Origin: Littorina saxatilis
Lineage: Eukaryota > Mollusca > Gastropoda > Littorinimorpha > Littorinidae
DNA length: 64,000 nucleotides
Assembly: GCF_037325665.1 (NCBI RefSeq)
Contig: NC_090246.1
Location: forward strand, 35,286,732-35,350,731
Direction of reading: 5' to 3'
Shown in pieces: positions 10,863 through 22,047 of the stretch (its first letter is position 1; each line of letters opens with the position of its first letter). The position numbers and the translations under genes are program-made. The notes beneath the pieces were generated by a model. The model was not told the origin of the DNA. It searched no databases and saw only the letters and a program-made list of their open reading frames with translations.

Positions 10863-13800
10863 TTGTTTGAGCCTCCCTACTACCTTGCATTATTTGCTTT
10901 TCTTACTGTTAGATATGATTCTATTTGTTTGTGTTCTTTACATATAAGTGCCTGTTTGTTTGTTTGTTTGTTTGTTCGTTTCCTTCTTTCTTTCCACTAC
11001 ACTATTCTTTCGGACCTTACTGTGGTGCCATCAGTGGAAGATAGATAGAGCAAATCCCCTGGGTTTTTTATGAGTAATTTGTTTTGGGCAGGTGGGGGGG
11101 GGGGGGGGGGGGATCGGACCCTTATTTGTCATTCTTTTTTTGTTTTTGTGTGTGCTTCTTATCTTTCTCTTCTCTTCTTATGCTTTCTTTTCTTCTCATT
11201 CTATTTATGGACACTTTTATCATTTTATCAAAATCTTCAAAATTAGTATCCAAACCTTTAGGACAATATTTACACCATTGCAACAGACAAACCGATTCTA
11301 ACCAGTGCGTGTGTGTGTGTGTGTGTGTGTCAGTGTCAGTGTGTGCCAGCGTGCCTGTCTGCGTACGTCCGCTGCTCAAGCACGCATGTGCGTGTATGTT
11401 CATGTATGTATTCGCGTGTGTGCTTGTCAGTGTGTGCGTGCGTGTTTGTGTTGAACCAAAACTACTACATTATGAGGACCTTCGTACGTCAGTAGCAGGT
11501 AAAAGACATCCGCAAAGACCGATAAATATACACAAATCATAACTCAACGTCACATTATCGCAAACAAAAGAAACGACGTCGGCTCCAGTTAAAAGGCTAT
11601 TGAATCTGTTAGACGGTCAACATGCTGATCAAGCAGATTTGCTTTTCGCAAGTCTGCATATATACGTGAAAATGGACGTCGTCGTGCTGGATATAATTGT
11701 AGCCTACCTATTTGCCCCCTAAGTTTAAAGCATAATGGCAGCGATCGTGGATTGCTATTTTTGCATCACCGAGTCATGTATTTAGTCTTTTGTTTCCTTG
11801 GTACAACTACAAGTAACAACCACGCCCCTCTGCCTTCCCCAGACATGCACTCAAACACCACTACCCCCTGCATACACCCACCTCCATTACTGTTTGCCCA
11901 CCACCATCATCTACGTATTTTTCAAGCCAAACTCATCCCCTCTGCAAATTACTATTCAATCACCCCCCCCCCCCTGCAGACACACACACACCACACACAT
12001 TAAAACACACCACACACACACACACAAACACCACACACACACACACAAACACCACACACACACACCAAACACACACCACAGCCGCTTCCTCTCTTCTGCA
12101 AATTAGGGACTACTTACAAACTACCAGCCAATCACCACCCTTCACTCCTCAATTCAACCACCACCACCCCCAAAGTACATCGACCGAAATCAATCTCCGT
12201 CCTTTTAATTTTTTTGTTTTTTAGAAAATAATCGTTTTAAAGTCGCAGCTGTACAGTACGTTATGCGCATTCAGCTCGGATAATTGTTATGGAGTACAAA
12301 TTGAACAGCGTATTTGTTCAACGGAACCTGACAGGGGTAGCCTATTGTACGATGTTTTTTGTTTTGCAATTGATTTGTGAGTTTCTTTTAGCATTTCTGT
12401 TGAAAAGACAACGTTGGTAGTAATTGTCTCAGTGATAATATGTCTGTATGCATGCAAAGTCATAAGTTTTTGGATGCAAGTCCACAAACCAATGACGGGT
12501 TTCAGAACTCTTTAAGGAAAATTGCATAACATTTGATTAAATATCTCAAAGTGTAGCCTATAGATCCGACATTTTACCCGAAGTACGTCTCGTATGTAGA
12601 CACGGCATGAGATCATGAAAGCTTCATAACAATCCACCTGGCCATTGCTGAAAGACAGCGCTATTTGTCAGGTTTCTCATCAAAATTGACGCAAAATCCT
12701 CTCGTTTCCGACCGCTTATGCGTGGCAAGACCCGCACTAGAACGAGGAATGACATAACACACGAAATACGCAAGATAGCTCAACAAAACAACCTGTTCTG
12801 GGTAGATACATTATGTGACTTTCTCTTCGTATGTAAAAGTTGCCAAGTTGTGCCAGCTATTCTGAATTCTCGTCGATTTTTTAATTGGTACTTTACGTAT
12901 TTTTCACGGTCGATACCCTTATTTGAGCGGGGGTCACGTGACCCATGTGAAAGAAATCTTTGACCCGAAACGTGTGCCACAAAGCCAAATTGAATGTCTT
13001 TTAAATGACATAAAAAGTTTGAATAATACGAAAATATTAACGTTTATTTAGAGCAGTATGACATGTACGCATTTATGATATAGTTGTTGCTGTATATATA
13101 CAAGGCAAATTAATCATATACCACTGTTACATGTTAAATCCCGTATTTTGGGCTTCTTAGATGGTAACCCCGGTTAGAATCATTTTGAGTATATTCCAAG
13201 TCTCTTTTTTCGTCGATTGGTTTTTTTCTTTTCTCAGATTGAACACGCTGGTTTTATGGGCTAAAAAAACAATGTTTAATTACCTTGGGAATATATTTAT
13301 AGCTCAGGAATGATTTTATTCCTCAACTTTACCGTCATCTCTCTATCTCTTTTTCCTCTTTTGTTTTAATGTTGTTACTTGTAGTTTTTGGTGTGTTGTT
13401 TCGTGTTGGTTCTGTTTTTAGATCATCATTCCCCCTTTTTTTATTTGCTTAGTTCAGCCGAGGGAACTTAACTATTACATATTGCATTTAGAGCGCTGTT
13501 TCACAGATATTGCACAATGTCTTTATAAAACGTCAGCTTCTCAGTTAAACGGGAAGCGCAGTGCACTAGGTGGGCTAATTTTCATGGATCTTTGCAAGAC
13601 GGTTTGTAATAATCTTGAAAATGTGTTAAAAGTTTTATGACACAGTCCTGAAATATTCAAATTACCAGCTGTAAAACTTAACCATGCAGTGGTTGCCGTA
13701 TCTAAATCATTTCAAAATTAAACCTAAAAATTAACATCTTACAAATGACTGTAATTCCAGAAGAACAATTAATTTTGATTCACCTTATTCTGAAGATGTT

Positions 13801-14198
13801 ACAAAGGCATACTGTGTCGTTCGATTTTCCGAATTTCCCTGCGTGTTTTTTGTGGTGAAAAAAAAGGTGGTGCAGTATTGGTAAAGCCCATTTTTGGGTC
13901 TTTGTACTTAAAATATTTTGCTTTCAACAAACGTGAGTGTAAGCCACTTACTTGAAATATGTTGCACAAAAGTAGTTTATTGTCTATGTTCCTCGTAAAC
14001 ACTTCAGTAAAAATGTAAAACAAATAGATAGATAAATATAAACGTTAACAAATGCATCCGATTGTTTTGTGTTGTCCTGTGTCGCCATTAAAATGTTTTT
14101 GAATATGGCACTACTTTGTACAGGTTAACTTGTCTCGTATTGGAGGATTAATCAGAAATAAATGTTGATTTGAATACATTTTTCCTTACCACAGAATT
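10863..14198. other. Long gene-poor spacer with simple repeats
   Basis: No gene is recognised. It holds a G run at 11094-11112, (GT)n at 11310-11330, and a CA/CACC-rich stretch at 11980-12085. A block at about 12890-12975 (CCCTTATTTGAGCGG, then GAAAGAAATCTTT) recurs inverted at about 20420-20500. The remainder is A/T-rich with short unconvincing open frames. Confidence 0.5.
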
Positions 14199-14210
14199 AG
14201 ACGTTTGTTT

Positions 14211-14605
14211 AGACGGGTGGAGTGGCCTGGTGGATAAGAATTCGGCCTCCTAATCAGAAGGTTGTGAGTTCAAATCCCAGCCGCGGCCGCCTGGTGGGTT
14301 AAGGGTGGAGATTTTTCCAATCTCACAGGTCAACTTTTGTGCAGACCTGTTAGTGCCTTATCTCCCTTCGTGTGTACTGTACACGCAAGCACAAGACCAA
14401 GTGTGCATGGAAAAGATCCTGTAATCCATGTCAGAGTTCGGTGAGTTATAGAAACACAAAAATACCCTGCATGCCTCCCCCGAAAGCGGCGTATGGCTGC
14501 CTGAATGGCAGGGTAAAAACGGTCATTCACGTAAAAAGTCACTCGCGAAAAATCATGAGTGAACATGGGAGTTTCAGCCCATGAACGAAGGACAGGAGGA
14601 GTAGG
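14211..14605 (+). mobile_element. tRNA-derived SINE with perfect target-site duplication (family S1)
   Basis: The 395-bp insert is bounded by AGACGTTTGTTT at 14199-14210 and 14606-14617, an exact 12-bp target duplication. The head resembles a tRNA: a box-A-like GTGGCCTGGTGGATAAG and a box-B-like GAGTTCAAATCCC. The body contains AAGATCCTGTAATCCATGTC and AACATGGGAGTTTCAGCCCA and ends in a purine-rich tail. The intact duplication suggests a fairly recent insertion. Sister copies: 15262-15635 (-) and 62771-63157 (+). Confidence 0.9.
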
Positions 14606-14617
14606 AGACGTTTGTTT

Positions 14618-15248
14618 TTTGAGGGAGTCCATCTTGTTTGTTAAGAACAGGACAAAGAGAAAAATAAGTCATATCCTTGCATTTCTCTTTCGTTACTTTT
14701 TGCAAGCTCTCTACGTTTGTGATTTGGCAACTACTTAAAAAAAAAGTCAATCAGGTTTGTGTTGCAATTAATGTTTCAAATTGACTTAGTTACTGTTAAT
14801 GTTCAAGTACTTTTTATTTTAAATATCAGGTTAAAAAAAACAGGGTTATCAAGAAGTTACATTCACAGATATCTTCACTGACTTGTTCTCCCTATATTTT
14901 GATTATAAGGCAAGACCTTTTAACAAGGAGTCACCTGTTGATAGAGGACAGCTTCTGATGTCTTTCTTTGTGTAATACATTTTGCCAACGCATCCCTGTT
15001 ATAATTAAAGGGACACCTTCTATGAAATGACTGTTTTATCGGTTCCTTAGGGGATGTTCTGTCAAGACAGATACCACTATGTATTTAATGCCCATAATGT
15101 AATCTTATGCCCCCCATGTTTATATGTCTGTAATTGTATACACTGTGTATAAAGTGAATAAAATGATGTTGTGTTAAACCGTGTTAAAGATTTTTTTCAT
15201 AATCTCTTCCCCCCTCCTCTCTCTCTCTCTCACCCTCTCTCTCTCTAA
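14618..15248. other. Spacer
   Basis: No gene is recognised. An AATAAA near 15158 in A/T-rich sequence could be a cryptic or real polyadenylation signal, but no upstream exon supports it. A (CT)n-like run sits at 15215-15246. Confidence 0.4.
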
Positions 15249-15261
15249 CATACACATGTAC

Positions 15262-15635
15262 TAGTTCTTCTTTCTTCTTCAGCGTTCCAGAATTGTTCTG
15301 GTTACGTGTGAGCTCGTTTGCCCATTTGGGTTCCCCACATAATGCTCCGAGAGCATAGTCAGCTCACTCCGCTTTCGTTGAGTAGGCATGCTGGGTATGT
15401 TCGTGTTTCCATAACCCACCGAATTCCGACATGGATTACAGGATCTTTTCCGTGCGCACTTGATCTTGTGCTTGCGTGTACACACGAAGGGGGTTAAGTC
15501 ACTAAGCAGGTCTGCACATAAGTTGACCTGGAAGATCGGAAAAATCTCCACTCTTAACCCACCAGCGACCGGGATTCGAACTCACGACCTCCCGATTAGG
15601 AGGCCGACGTCTTACCACCACGCCACTGCGCCCGT
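15262..15635 (-). mobile_element. tRNA-derived SINE, family S1, reverse orientation
   Basis: Flanked by an exact 13-bp target duplication CATACACATGTAC at 15249-15261 and 15636-15648. On the minus strand it has the same box-A-like (GTGGCGTGGTGGTAAGA) and box-B-like (GAGTTCGAATCCC) head, the same body and a (GAAGAA)-type tail. About 0.6 kb from the sister copy in opposite orientation. Confidence 0.9.
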
Positions 15636-15648
15636 CATACACATGTAC

Positions 15649-16424
15649 ACACATGGACAAATGACCTCAACTCTGGAATTTAGTGCAATACAATCGTTTT
15701 TCTACATTCAATACCTGAACATTTTACATGTACTTCATCCTCAGGAGTCCAAAATGTGCATAAAGTTTTACAATGCTGCTAGAGCAATACAGTTTATTGG
15801 CAAATACATGAAAAAAGCAGAACATATTGCAAAGAAATGGAGTAAAGATTAACAATATATCCGAGTACATCAGAATATTTGCGACATCCTTGAGAGCATT
15901 CAAAAGAGTAAATTAGAATTACTCTGGAATATCACAGAGTTTAGGAGCATATAAACTTGAAGGTAGGGGGCAGGCGGGGAATGGGGGTGGAGGATGAAAA
16001 GACTAAAAGTGTCTTATTTCTGTTGAACATTGGTCGTTGACCACTCTCTCTCTCTCTCTTCCTCTCTTTATATCTCTCTCCCTCTCTCTCTCACACACAC
16101 ACACAGAGAGACACACACAGACACACATGTAATCAACATGTGCATGTCAACATTCAATTCTTAAAAGAAAACACTTTGACAACACAATCAAGCAAAACCA
16201 AGAATAGCACGGGGTGGGGTTGGGTTGGCTAAACATTAATGCTGTCCTCTAAGATTGCCAGGTAAATTACCTCCAGGGAGGACCTGTCAATCATTAGAAG
16301 CCACTCCCTTGAATTAGTTGCGATCATGCCAGCATGGCTCTAAAAGCAGTCACTGACACTGTGCACTAACAGAGTTGGGTAAATGAGCTTAAGGCTGTAA
16401 GTACTCAAAGACGTCAATTTTGAT
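15649..16424. other. Spacer
   Basis: No gene is recognised. It contains CT/CA simple repeats at 16042-16125 and G-rich sequence near 15965-15990. Confidence 0.45.
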
Positions 16425-16680
16425 AAGTGGGTGAGCAATTAATATATGGGAATCATGAAAAAGTAATTAAGCAAAGAAGTTAAAACCCTTTGGGTTTCTT
16501 CGTTGCTGTCACAGCTGCCATTAACGGCAATTAGTCTAAACACATTTTCTTTTGTGAGCAATTAACATATGGGAATCATGAAAAAGTAATTATAAGCAAA
16601 AGTTAAAACCCTTTGGGTTTCTTCGTTGCTGTCACAGCTGCCATTAACGGCAATTAGTGTAAACACATTTTCTTTTTTTT
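16425..16680 (+). repeat. Tandem duplication of about 125 bp
   Basis: The block GTGAGCAATTAATATATGGG...AACACATTTTCTTTT at about 16431-16553 is repeated almost unchanged at about 16555-16673, including GTTAAAACCCTTTGGGTTTC. Few differences separate the copies, so the duplication is recent. Confidence 0.8.
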
Positions 16681-17385
16681 TTTTTACGAATATAATAATA
16701 AAAGCCATGATGTTTAGTCTGGCATAACTTTTGGCCTTTTGAAATAAATGCACTTAAAAAAATAAGTCACTCTAACTAATGAGAATTGTGCGCAATATAT
16801 CTTCTTCTGTTGTTCGTAGAATGTCAAATTGACATTGCGATTTGCATGACAAACTGTGCTTTAATCTCAGTTGAGGTCTCACCCGAAAAGTCTTTCTTGC
16901 AGTGGGGTCTCCGTGCCCCAGAAAGTCTGATTGAGAGTCTAAAAAATGGGACACGACTGGAGAAGGAGCTCTGCTGTCTGGCTGTCACAGCCACAGGGGT
17001 TGAAATGGAATGGGGAGGGAGAGGGTGGGAGGGAGGGGGTGGGAGAGAGAGGGGGGGAGGCGGGGTATGAACCATATGACAGTCACATTTATGAGGGGAA
17101 TAGGAGGAGGTGATGGGTTTGGTTACAAATACACAGATGAGGAAAATATACATAATTTGTTTGGTAAACATTCTGACACTCGGAGAACCCCTCAAGCTAT
17201 GTCTTGACACAAACACACACACACAATGGCAAGAACAACACATGTGCAATAGTCTCCTGTCCGCCCAGCCGACCTTCCCCTTGACCCTGCTTGTGACCTC
17301 GATGTTTGATGCCCCCGCAAGGGGCACGGTACTCTCTAAGCACCCAAAACCTCAAAGAGAAATCGTATGGGTTCCCAGGTCTGTA
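16681..17385. other. Spacer
   Basis: No gene is recognised. A GGGA-rich stretch lies at 17010-17065. Open frames on both strands across 16786-17327 follow the low-complexity composition and show no domain. Confidence 0.4.
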
Positions 17386-18470
17386 TAGGTATGTATGTCA
17401 ATGACCTTGTGTCTTCCCTACAAGACTGCATTTCTGATATTAAAGACTCATGGATGAATAAACACAAACTTAAACTTAACGAAGAAAAAACTTAAGCAGT
17501 TCTGTTTGCCTCTTCAACCTCTTCTTCTCGTCACAGTCTTCCATCTGCCATTCAGTTAGGCTCAGCATCTGTCAAATTCTCAGGGAAGGCCAGAGATCTT
17601 GGGTTCTACATTGACTCTGACCTTTCTATGAAACATCATGTCACAAAAACATGTCAGGCAGCCTACCTTGAAATTAGGCGCATCAGCTCCATCCGCCACT
17701 TTCTCACTGAAGAAGCCACAAAAATCTTTGTCACTTCCTGCATATTGTCTCGTTTAGACTATTGTAATGCCCTGTTGATTGGATGTCCTTCGTTAGTTAT
17801 CCAACCTCTCCAAACTGTTCAAAATGCTGCAGCCCGCATCATCTTTAGGTCAAAGAAAACACAGCATGTCACTCCCCTGCTATACACACTCCACTGGCTA
17901 CCGGTGGAACAGCGTATCAAGTACAAAGTCGCTTGTCTGTGTTTCAAGGTCTTCTCAGGAAGTGCCCCTCAGTACCTTTCTGAACTCCTGCACATATACA
18001 CCCCATCACGCACACTCAGTTCATCTGCTGACACCAGGCTACTAAAAGTTGAGCGCTTCAACAGGAAGCAGCACGGAGCAAGAACCTTCTGTTGTGCTGC
18101 ACCACCACTCTGGAAGTCTCTTCCCTTCTCTGTCAGACACTGTACCTCTCTCAGCTCTTTCAAACAACAGTTGAAAACTTTCTTTTTCACACAATATTAC
18201 ACCAACCTGGCCTAATGTCTTTTCTATTCCGTTTCTACATGTACTCCTGTCCCTTAAAGTTGGTATGATTGTTGAAAGTGTTGTATAGCATATATGAATA
18301 TTGTGTGAACAGTACATGTGGTGATTTTGTGTCCGTATGATTATTGTTTTATGTAGGTTGTACATGTACTTTTAATTGTTCTATTTTGTAAATGTTCTTT
18401 TGTAAAGGGCCTAGAGCCATAGGTTAGGCACTTAAAAATGTCCAGTTATTATTATATTATTATTATGTTT
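17386..18470 (+). mobile_element. 3' end of a CR1/L2-like non-LTR retrotransposon (LINE)
   Basis: The readable frame covers the end of the reverse-transcriptase thumb and the C-terminal region: WMNKHKLKLNEEKT, LGFYIDSDLSM, SRLDYCNALLIG, LQTVQNAAARIIF, LLYTLHWLPVEQRIKYK, PPLWKSLPFSVR, ending at the stop near 18213. This is the usual C-terminal signature of CR1/L2/Crack-type ORF2. The 5' part of the element is missing, there is an in-frame stop after NEEKT (17492-17494), and the catalytic YADD box is absent. The 3' UTR ends with GGGCCTAGAGCCATAGG and an (ATT)n tail at about 18448-18470, as in this family. Dead 5'-truncated copy lying 0.4 kb beyond the ACSM stop. Confidence 0.88.
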
Positions 18471-18664
18471 GCATATGCATCTGTTTAAAACAAAAATACA
18501 GGTTACTGCTTTAACATACAAATAGTCATGATGTTCCTTAATCTAAACAAACAAGAACATTTTCCCAACAATTGATGCTAACACAAGTGGTACTGCAACA
18601 TTTTCTGATCCACCAAAGACGAGTTAGTCATCCAGTGTATGTGTACTGGGAAGATCCTGACTTA

Positions 18665-18825
18665 ATTAATTGGTACAGATCCGAGAAACAAAGGGATGTA
18701 AGCGCTCTAAATGCATACAAAATGTGCAACAAGAGTAAGTGAGAGTTATGCGAAACCAATCTCCTGGCACCTGAGAGAATAACAAGCATTGAGATGAAGA
18801 AGCCACTTTCATCCTCTAATTCATA
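18665..18825 (+). repeat. Dispersed repeat R, copy 2
   Basis: Matches the block at 2985-3125 over GGGATGTAAGCGCTCTAAATG, CAATCTCCTGGCACCTGAGA and GAATAACAAGCATTGAGATG. It lies in the presumed 3' UTR or 3' flank of ACSM. The order of motifs is the same in all copies. Confidence 0.65.
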
Positions 18826-18912
18826 AGAATTAGTTGGTAAAGGTCTTCCTCAGGCTTACAAATTCAAATTTCCACTTGAGCAATCAAACAAATCTTTGAA
18901 GTTCTAGTACTT

Positions 18913-21900
18913 CTACTTTTTGTTCCATTCCCTCTCTCGGAGCTCCACACGCCGGATCTTGCCGCTGATGGTCTTGGGCAGTTCTTTCGTAAATTCAATC
19001 TGAAACCAAACAAGTTTTATGTTACACGCATTGTTTCTTTATTAATTGTTGTGTCTTGTCTCGAGAATCGAGGGAGGGGGAGGGGGGGGGGGGAGGATCA
19101 TGCGAGACCAATTCAGCATTTATCTTATTCTGGGTTTGTTCTCAGCTTACTCTTTAAAATACACACACATGAAAGGTAGTAAAATAAACTGTAAAATATA
19201 TGTACCTATTTGTTGTACTGGTTTTAGCGGCAATAAACTGAAGATCTCTTTCAGTAAATAATTTTTCGGATACAAGTCATGTACTTTCATCCACAAAACA
19301 CAATATTTTTCTTTGAATGCATTTGTTTTGAGTCTCCACATCCACATCAAATTCAAAGTACAATTTTTCCCCAATGAGTGAGATGAAGTTGGTATTACAA
19401 TGACAAACAAAAGTCCTCTTCTGTCACGAGAGAAAATGACCTTCTAATATCAGGTTAGGAGGCAGCTCCTCCTATTATTTCTTCAGCTTACTTCTTTAAC
19501 GCTAAGAGAGAGAAACAAATTACAAACCTTTCGAGGATATTTGTATGGTGCTGTAACCTTCTTCACATGTTCTTGAAGCTCCATGATCAGTTTCTCAGCA
19601 TCGCTATTCTCATATGCTGGGGTCAAGATGATGAAGGCCTTGACAACCTGGTAAAAGTAAATGAGCACTTGTTTGAGTAACTCGATCACTGTCACTTTAA
19701 CGCTGACACCAGCCTGTACACTTGCACATACAGTTGAACCTGCCCTGACAACCAACTCTCGATCACCTGCCCACAAGAAGAGAGAAAATGTAAGTTTTAC
19801 GCCCTCATGGCCAAGCCATTAGGGGCATTTACATGGGAAAACCCTGCTTTGTATGAAAATAAAAAAGCAGGGGGGGGGGGGGGATGTAGACAGCTGGCTG
19901 CCGGCTGCCAGAGGAGACCTGAAATGGGCTAGGGACCGGGTTGGGTGGCCTTGGGTCACTGCTGAAATGGTTACTTTATTGGCTGTTGGCCGAACGGACA
20001 TTTTTGCATGCATGTATTCGTGTTTCCAAGGCCTGAGCCTTTCGCTGGGATCTTTATCGTGCGCATGCGTGCACACAGGGGTGTTCGGACAGCGAGGAGA
20101 GTCTGCACAAAGTTGACTCTGGGACACACATCCCGCGCCGAACTTGGGGGTTGAACCCACGCTGATAGTAACAACCGGTTTTAAAGCCAGCGCCTCTACC
20201 GACTGGGCAAACTCCCCACCCAATATGTTGGGGTCAAGAAGTTCCATGGAGGGCGGGGGTATGGAGTAACACATAGTGTTTTGCTCTAATAAACTTAGCC
20301 AAAATATGATTGCGACAAATTTTGCACCCAAATTAAAGCATTAATTCCCGTGTTATTTCATTCCAACTTTCTATGCCAGTTAACGCCGTTAACTTGACTA
20401 TCTGAATCCCCTATCGGATTAAAGATTTCTTTGACAGGTATCACATGACCGCCGCTCAAATAAGGGTACCCTCAAAATCGACCGGACAAAAACTAAAGAG
20501 ACCCATGTAACAAAGAAAGAATAACTTACCTCTCCCCTCTCAGGATCAGGACTGCTGACCACGGCTGATTCCAAGACAGCGGGGTGCTCTATTAAAGCAC
20601 TCTCCACTTCAAATGGACCTATCCGGTAGCTGTGGGAATCAGACATACCATATACTGAAAGTCTTCAAAATTATGCCACATTTTCAATCAATATTTGGAA
20701 AACATGTGCACATGGTCGTGCACATTTTTAAGGGAAATATAAAAATGCCAAAGGACACTTACTGGAGAATAAACAAGAACAATGCGCATGAATATAAATA
20801 TGCAGTACTTTCATCGCGCTTAAAAAGGTTCTGCTAGAATCAGCAAACCTAGGGTACAAGTGCTGTGCTACAGAAATGTCAAGTAGGGTGACAAATATGA
20901 AACAATATTCACATTTCTAAATGCCCGGCTGCACAATGCAAAAAAAAGAAAAAAAAGATCCCACAGGCATAATTAAGGTCATATTGTCAGTGTCCTCAAC
21001 TTACCCGGAAGAACTGATAACATCATCATCACGGCCTACAAAGAAGATGTACCCATCCTTGTCCATATGTGCTCTGTCCCCTGTGAGGTAGAAATCACCT
21101 CGAAACACAGACTCTGTCCTCTCTGGATCACCCTGCACAGTTTTAGGCAATGGAGCATAAATGTCCTGTTCATGATCCGCGTTTTCAACAGAATGTTCCT
21201 TTGATCATAAGCATAAGTTTGAACTGAACTTAAAAACAAGTCGCGTAAGGCGAAATTACTACATTTAGTCAAGCTGTGGAACTCACAGAATGAAACTGAA
21301 CGCACTGCATTTTTTTCACAATGACCGTAGTCCGCCGCTCGTACAAAAGGCAGTGAAATTGATGAGCCTGTTTAGCGCGGTAGTGGTTGAGCTGTGCTGC
21401 ATAGCACGCTTTTCTGTACCTCTCTTCGCTTTAACATTTTGAGCGTGTTTTTAATCCAAACATATCATATCTATATGTTTTTGGAATCAGGGACCGCCAA
21501 GGAATAAGATGAAATTGTTTTTAAATCGATTTTGGAAATTTAATTATAATAATAATGTTTTAATTTTTAATTTTCAGAGCTTGTTTTTAATCCGAATATA
21601 ACATATTTATATGTTTTTGGAATCAGAAAATGATGAAGAATAAGATGAACGTAATTTTGGATCGTTTTATAAAAAAAAATTTTAATTACAATTTTTGAAT
21701 TTTTAATGACCAAAGTCATTAATTAATTTTTAAGCCTCCAAGCTGAAATGCAATACCAAAGTCCGGCCTTCGTCGAAGCTTGCTTGGCCAAAATTTCAAT
21801 CAATTTTATTGAAAAATGAGGGTGTGACAGTGCCGCCTCAACTTTTACAAAAAGCCGGATATGACGTCATCAAAGACGTTTATCCAAAAAATGAAAAAAA

Positions 21901-21990
21901 CGTCTGGGGATATCATACCCAGGAACTCTCATGTAAAATTTCATAAAGATCGGTCCAGTAGATTACTCTGAATCGCTCCACACACACACA

Positions 21991-22047
<57 letters not shown>

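Noticed and set aside
15060-15190. 3' end of an unseen gene (AATAAA context)
   Set aside because: Only the hexamer and A/T-richness support it; no exon with an open frame precedes it.
15460-15852. 130-codon open frame
   Set aside because: Runs across the S1 SINE at 15262-15635 and its flank; no domain.
16824-17327. 167-codon open frame on the minus strand
   Set aside because: Pro/Ser-rich middle is the complement of a GGGA-rich tract; no recognised domain and no splice context.
20337-20520. A separate small gene between ACSM exons 14 and 15
   Set aside because: The coding-like part is ACSM exon 14 (20530-20629) read into the intron; the rest is a dispersed repeat.
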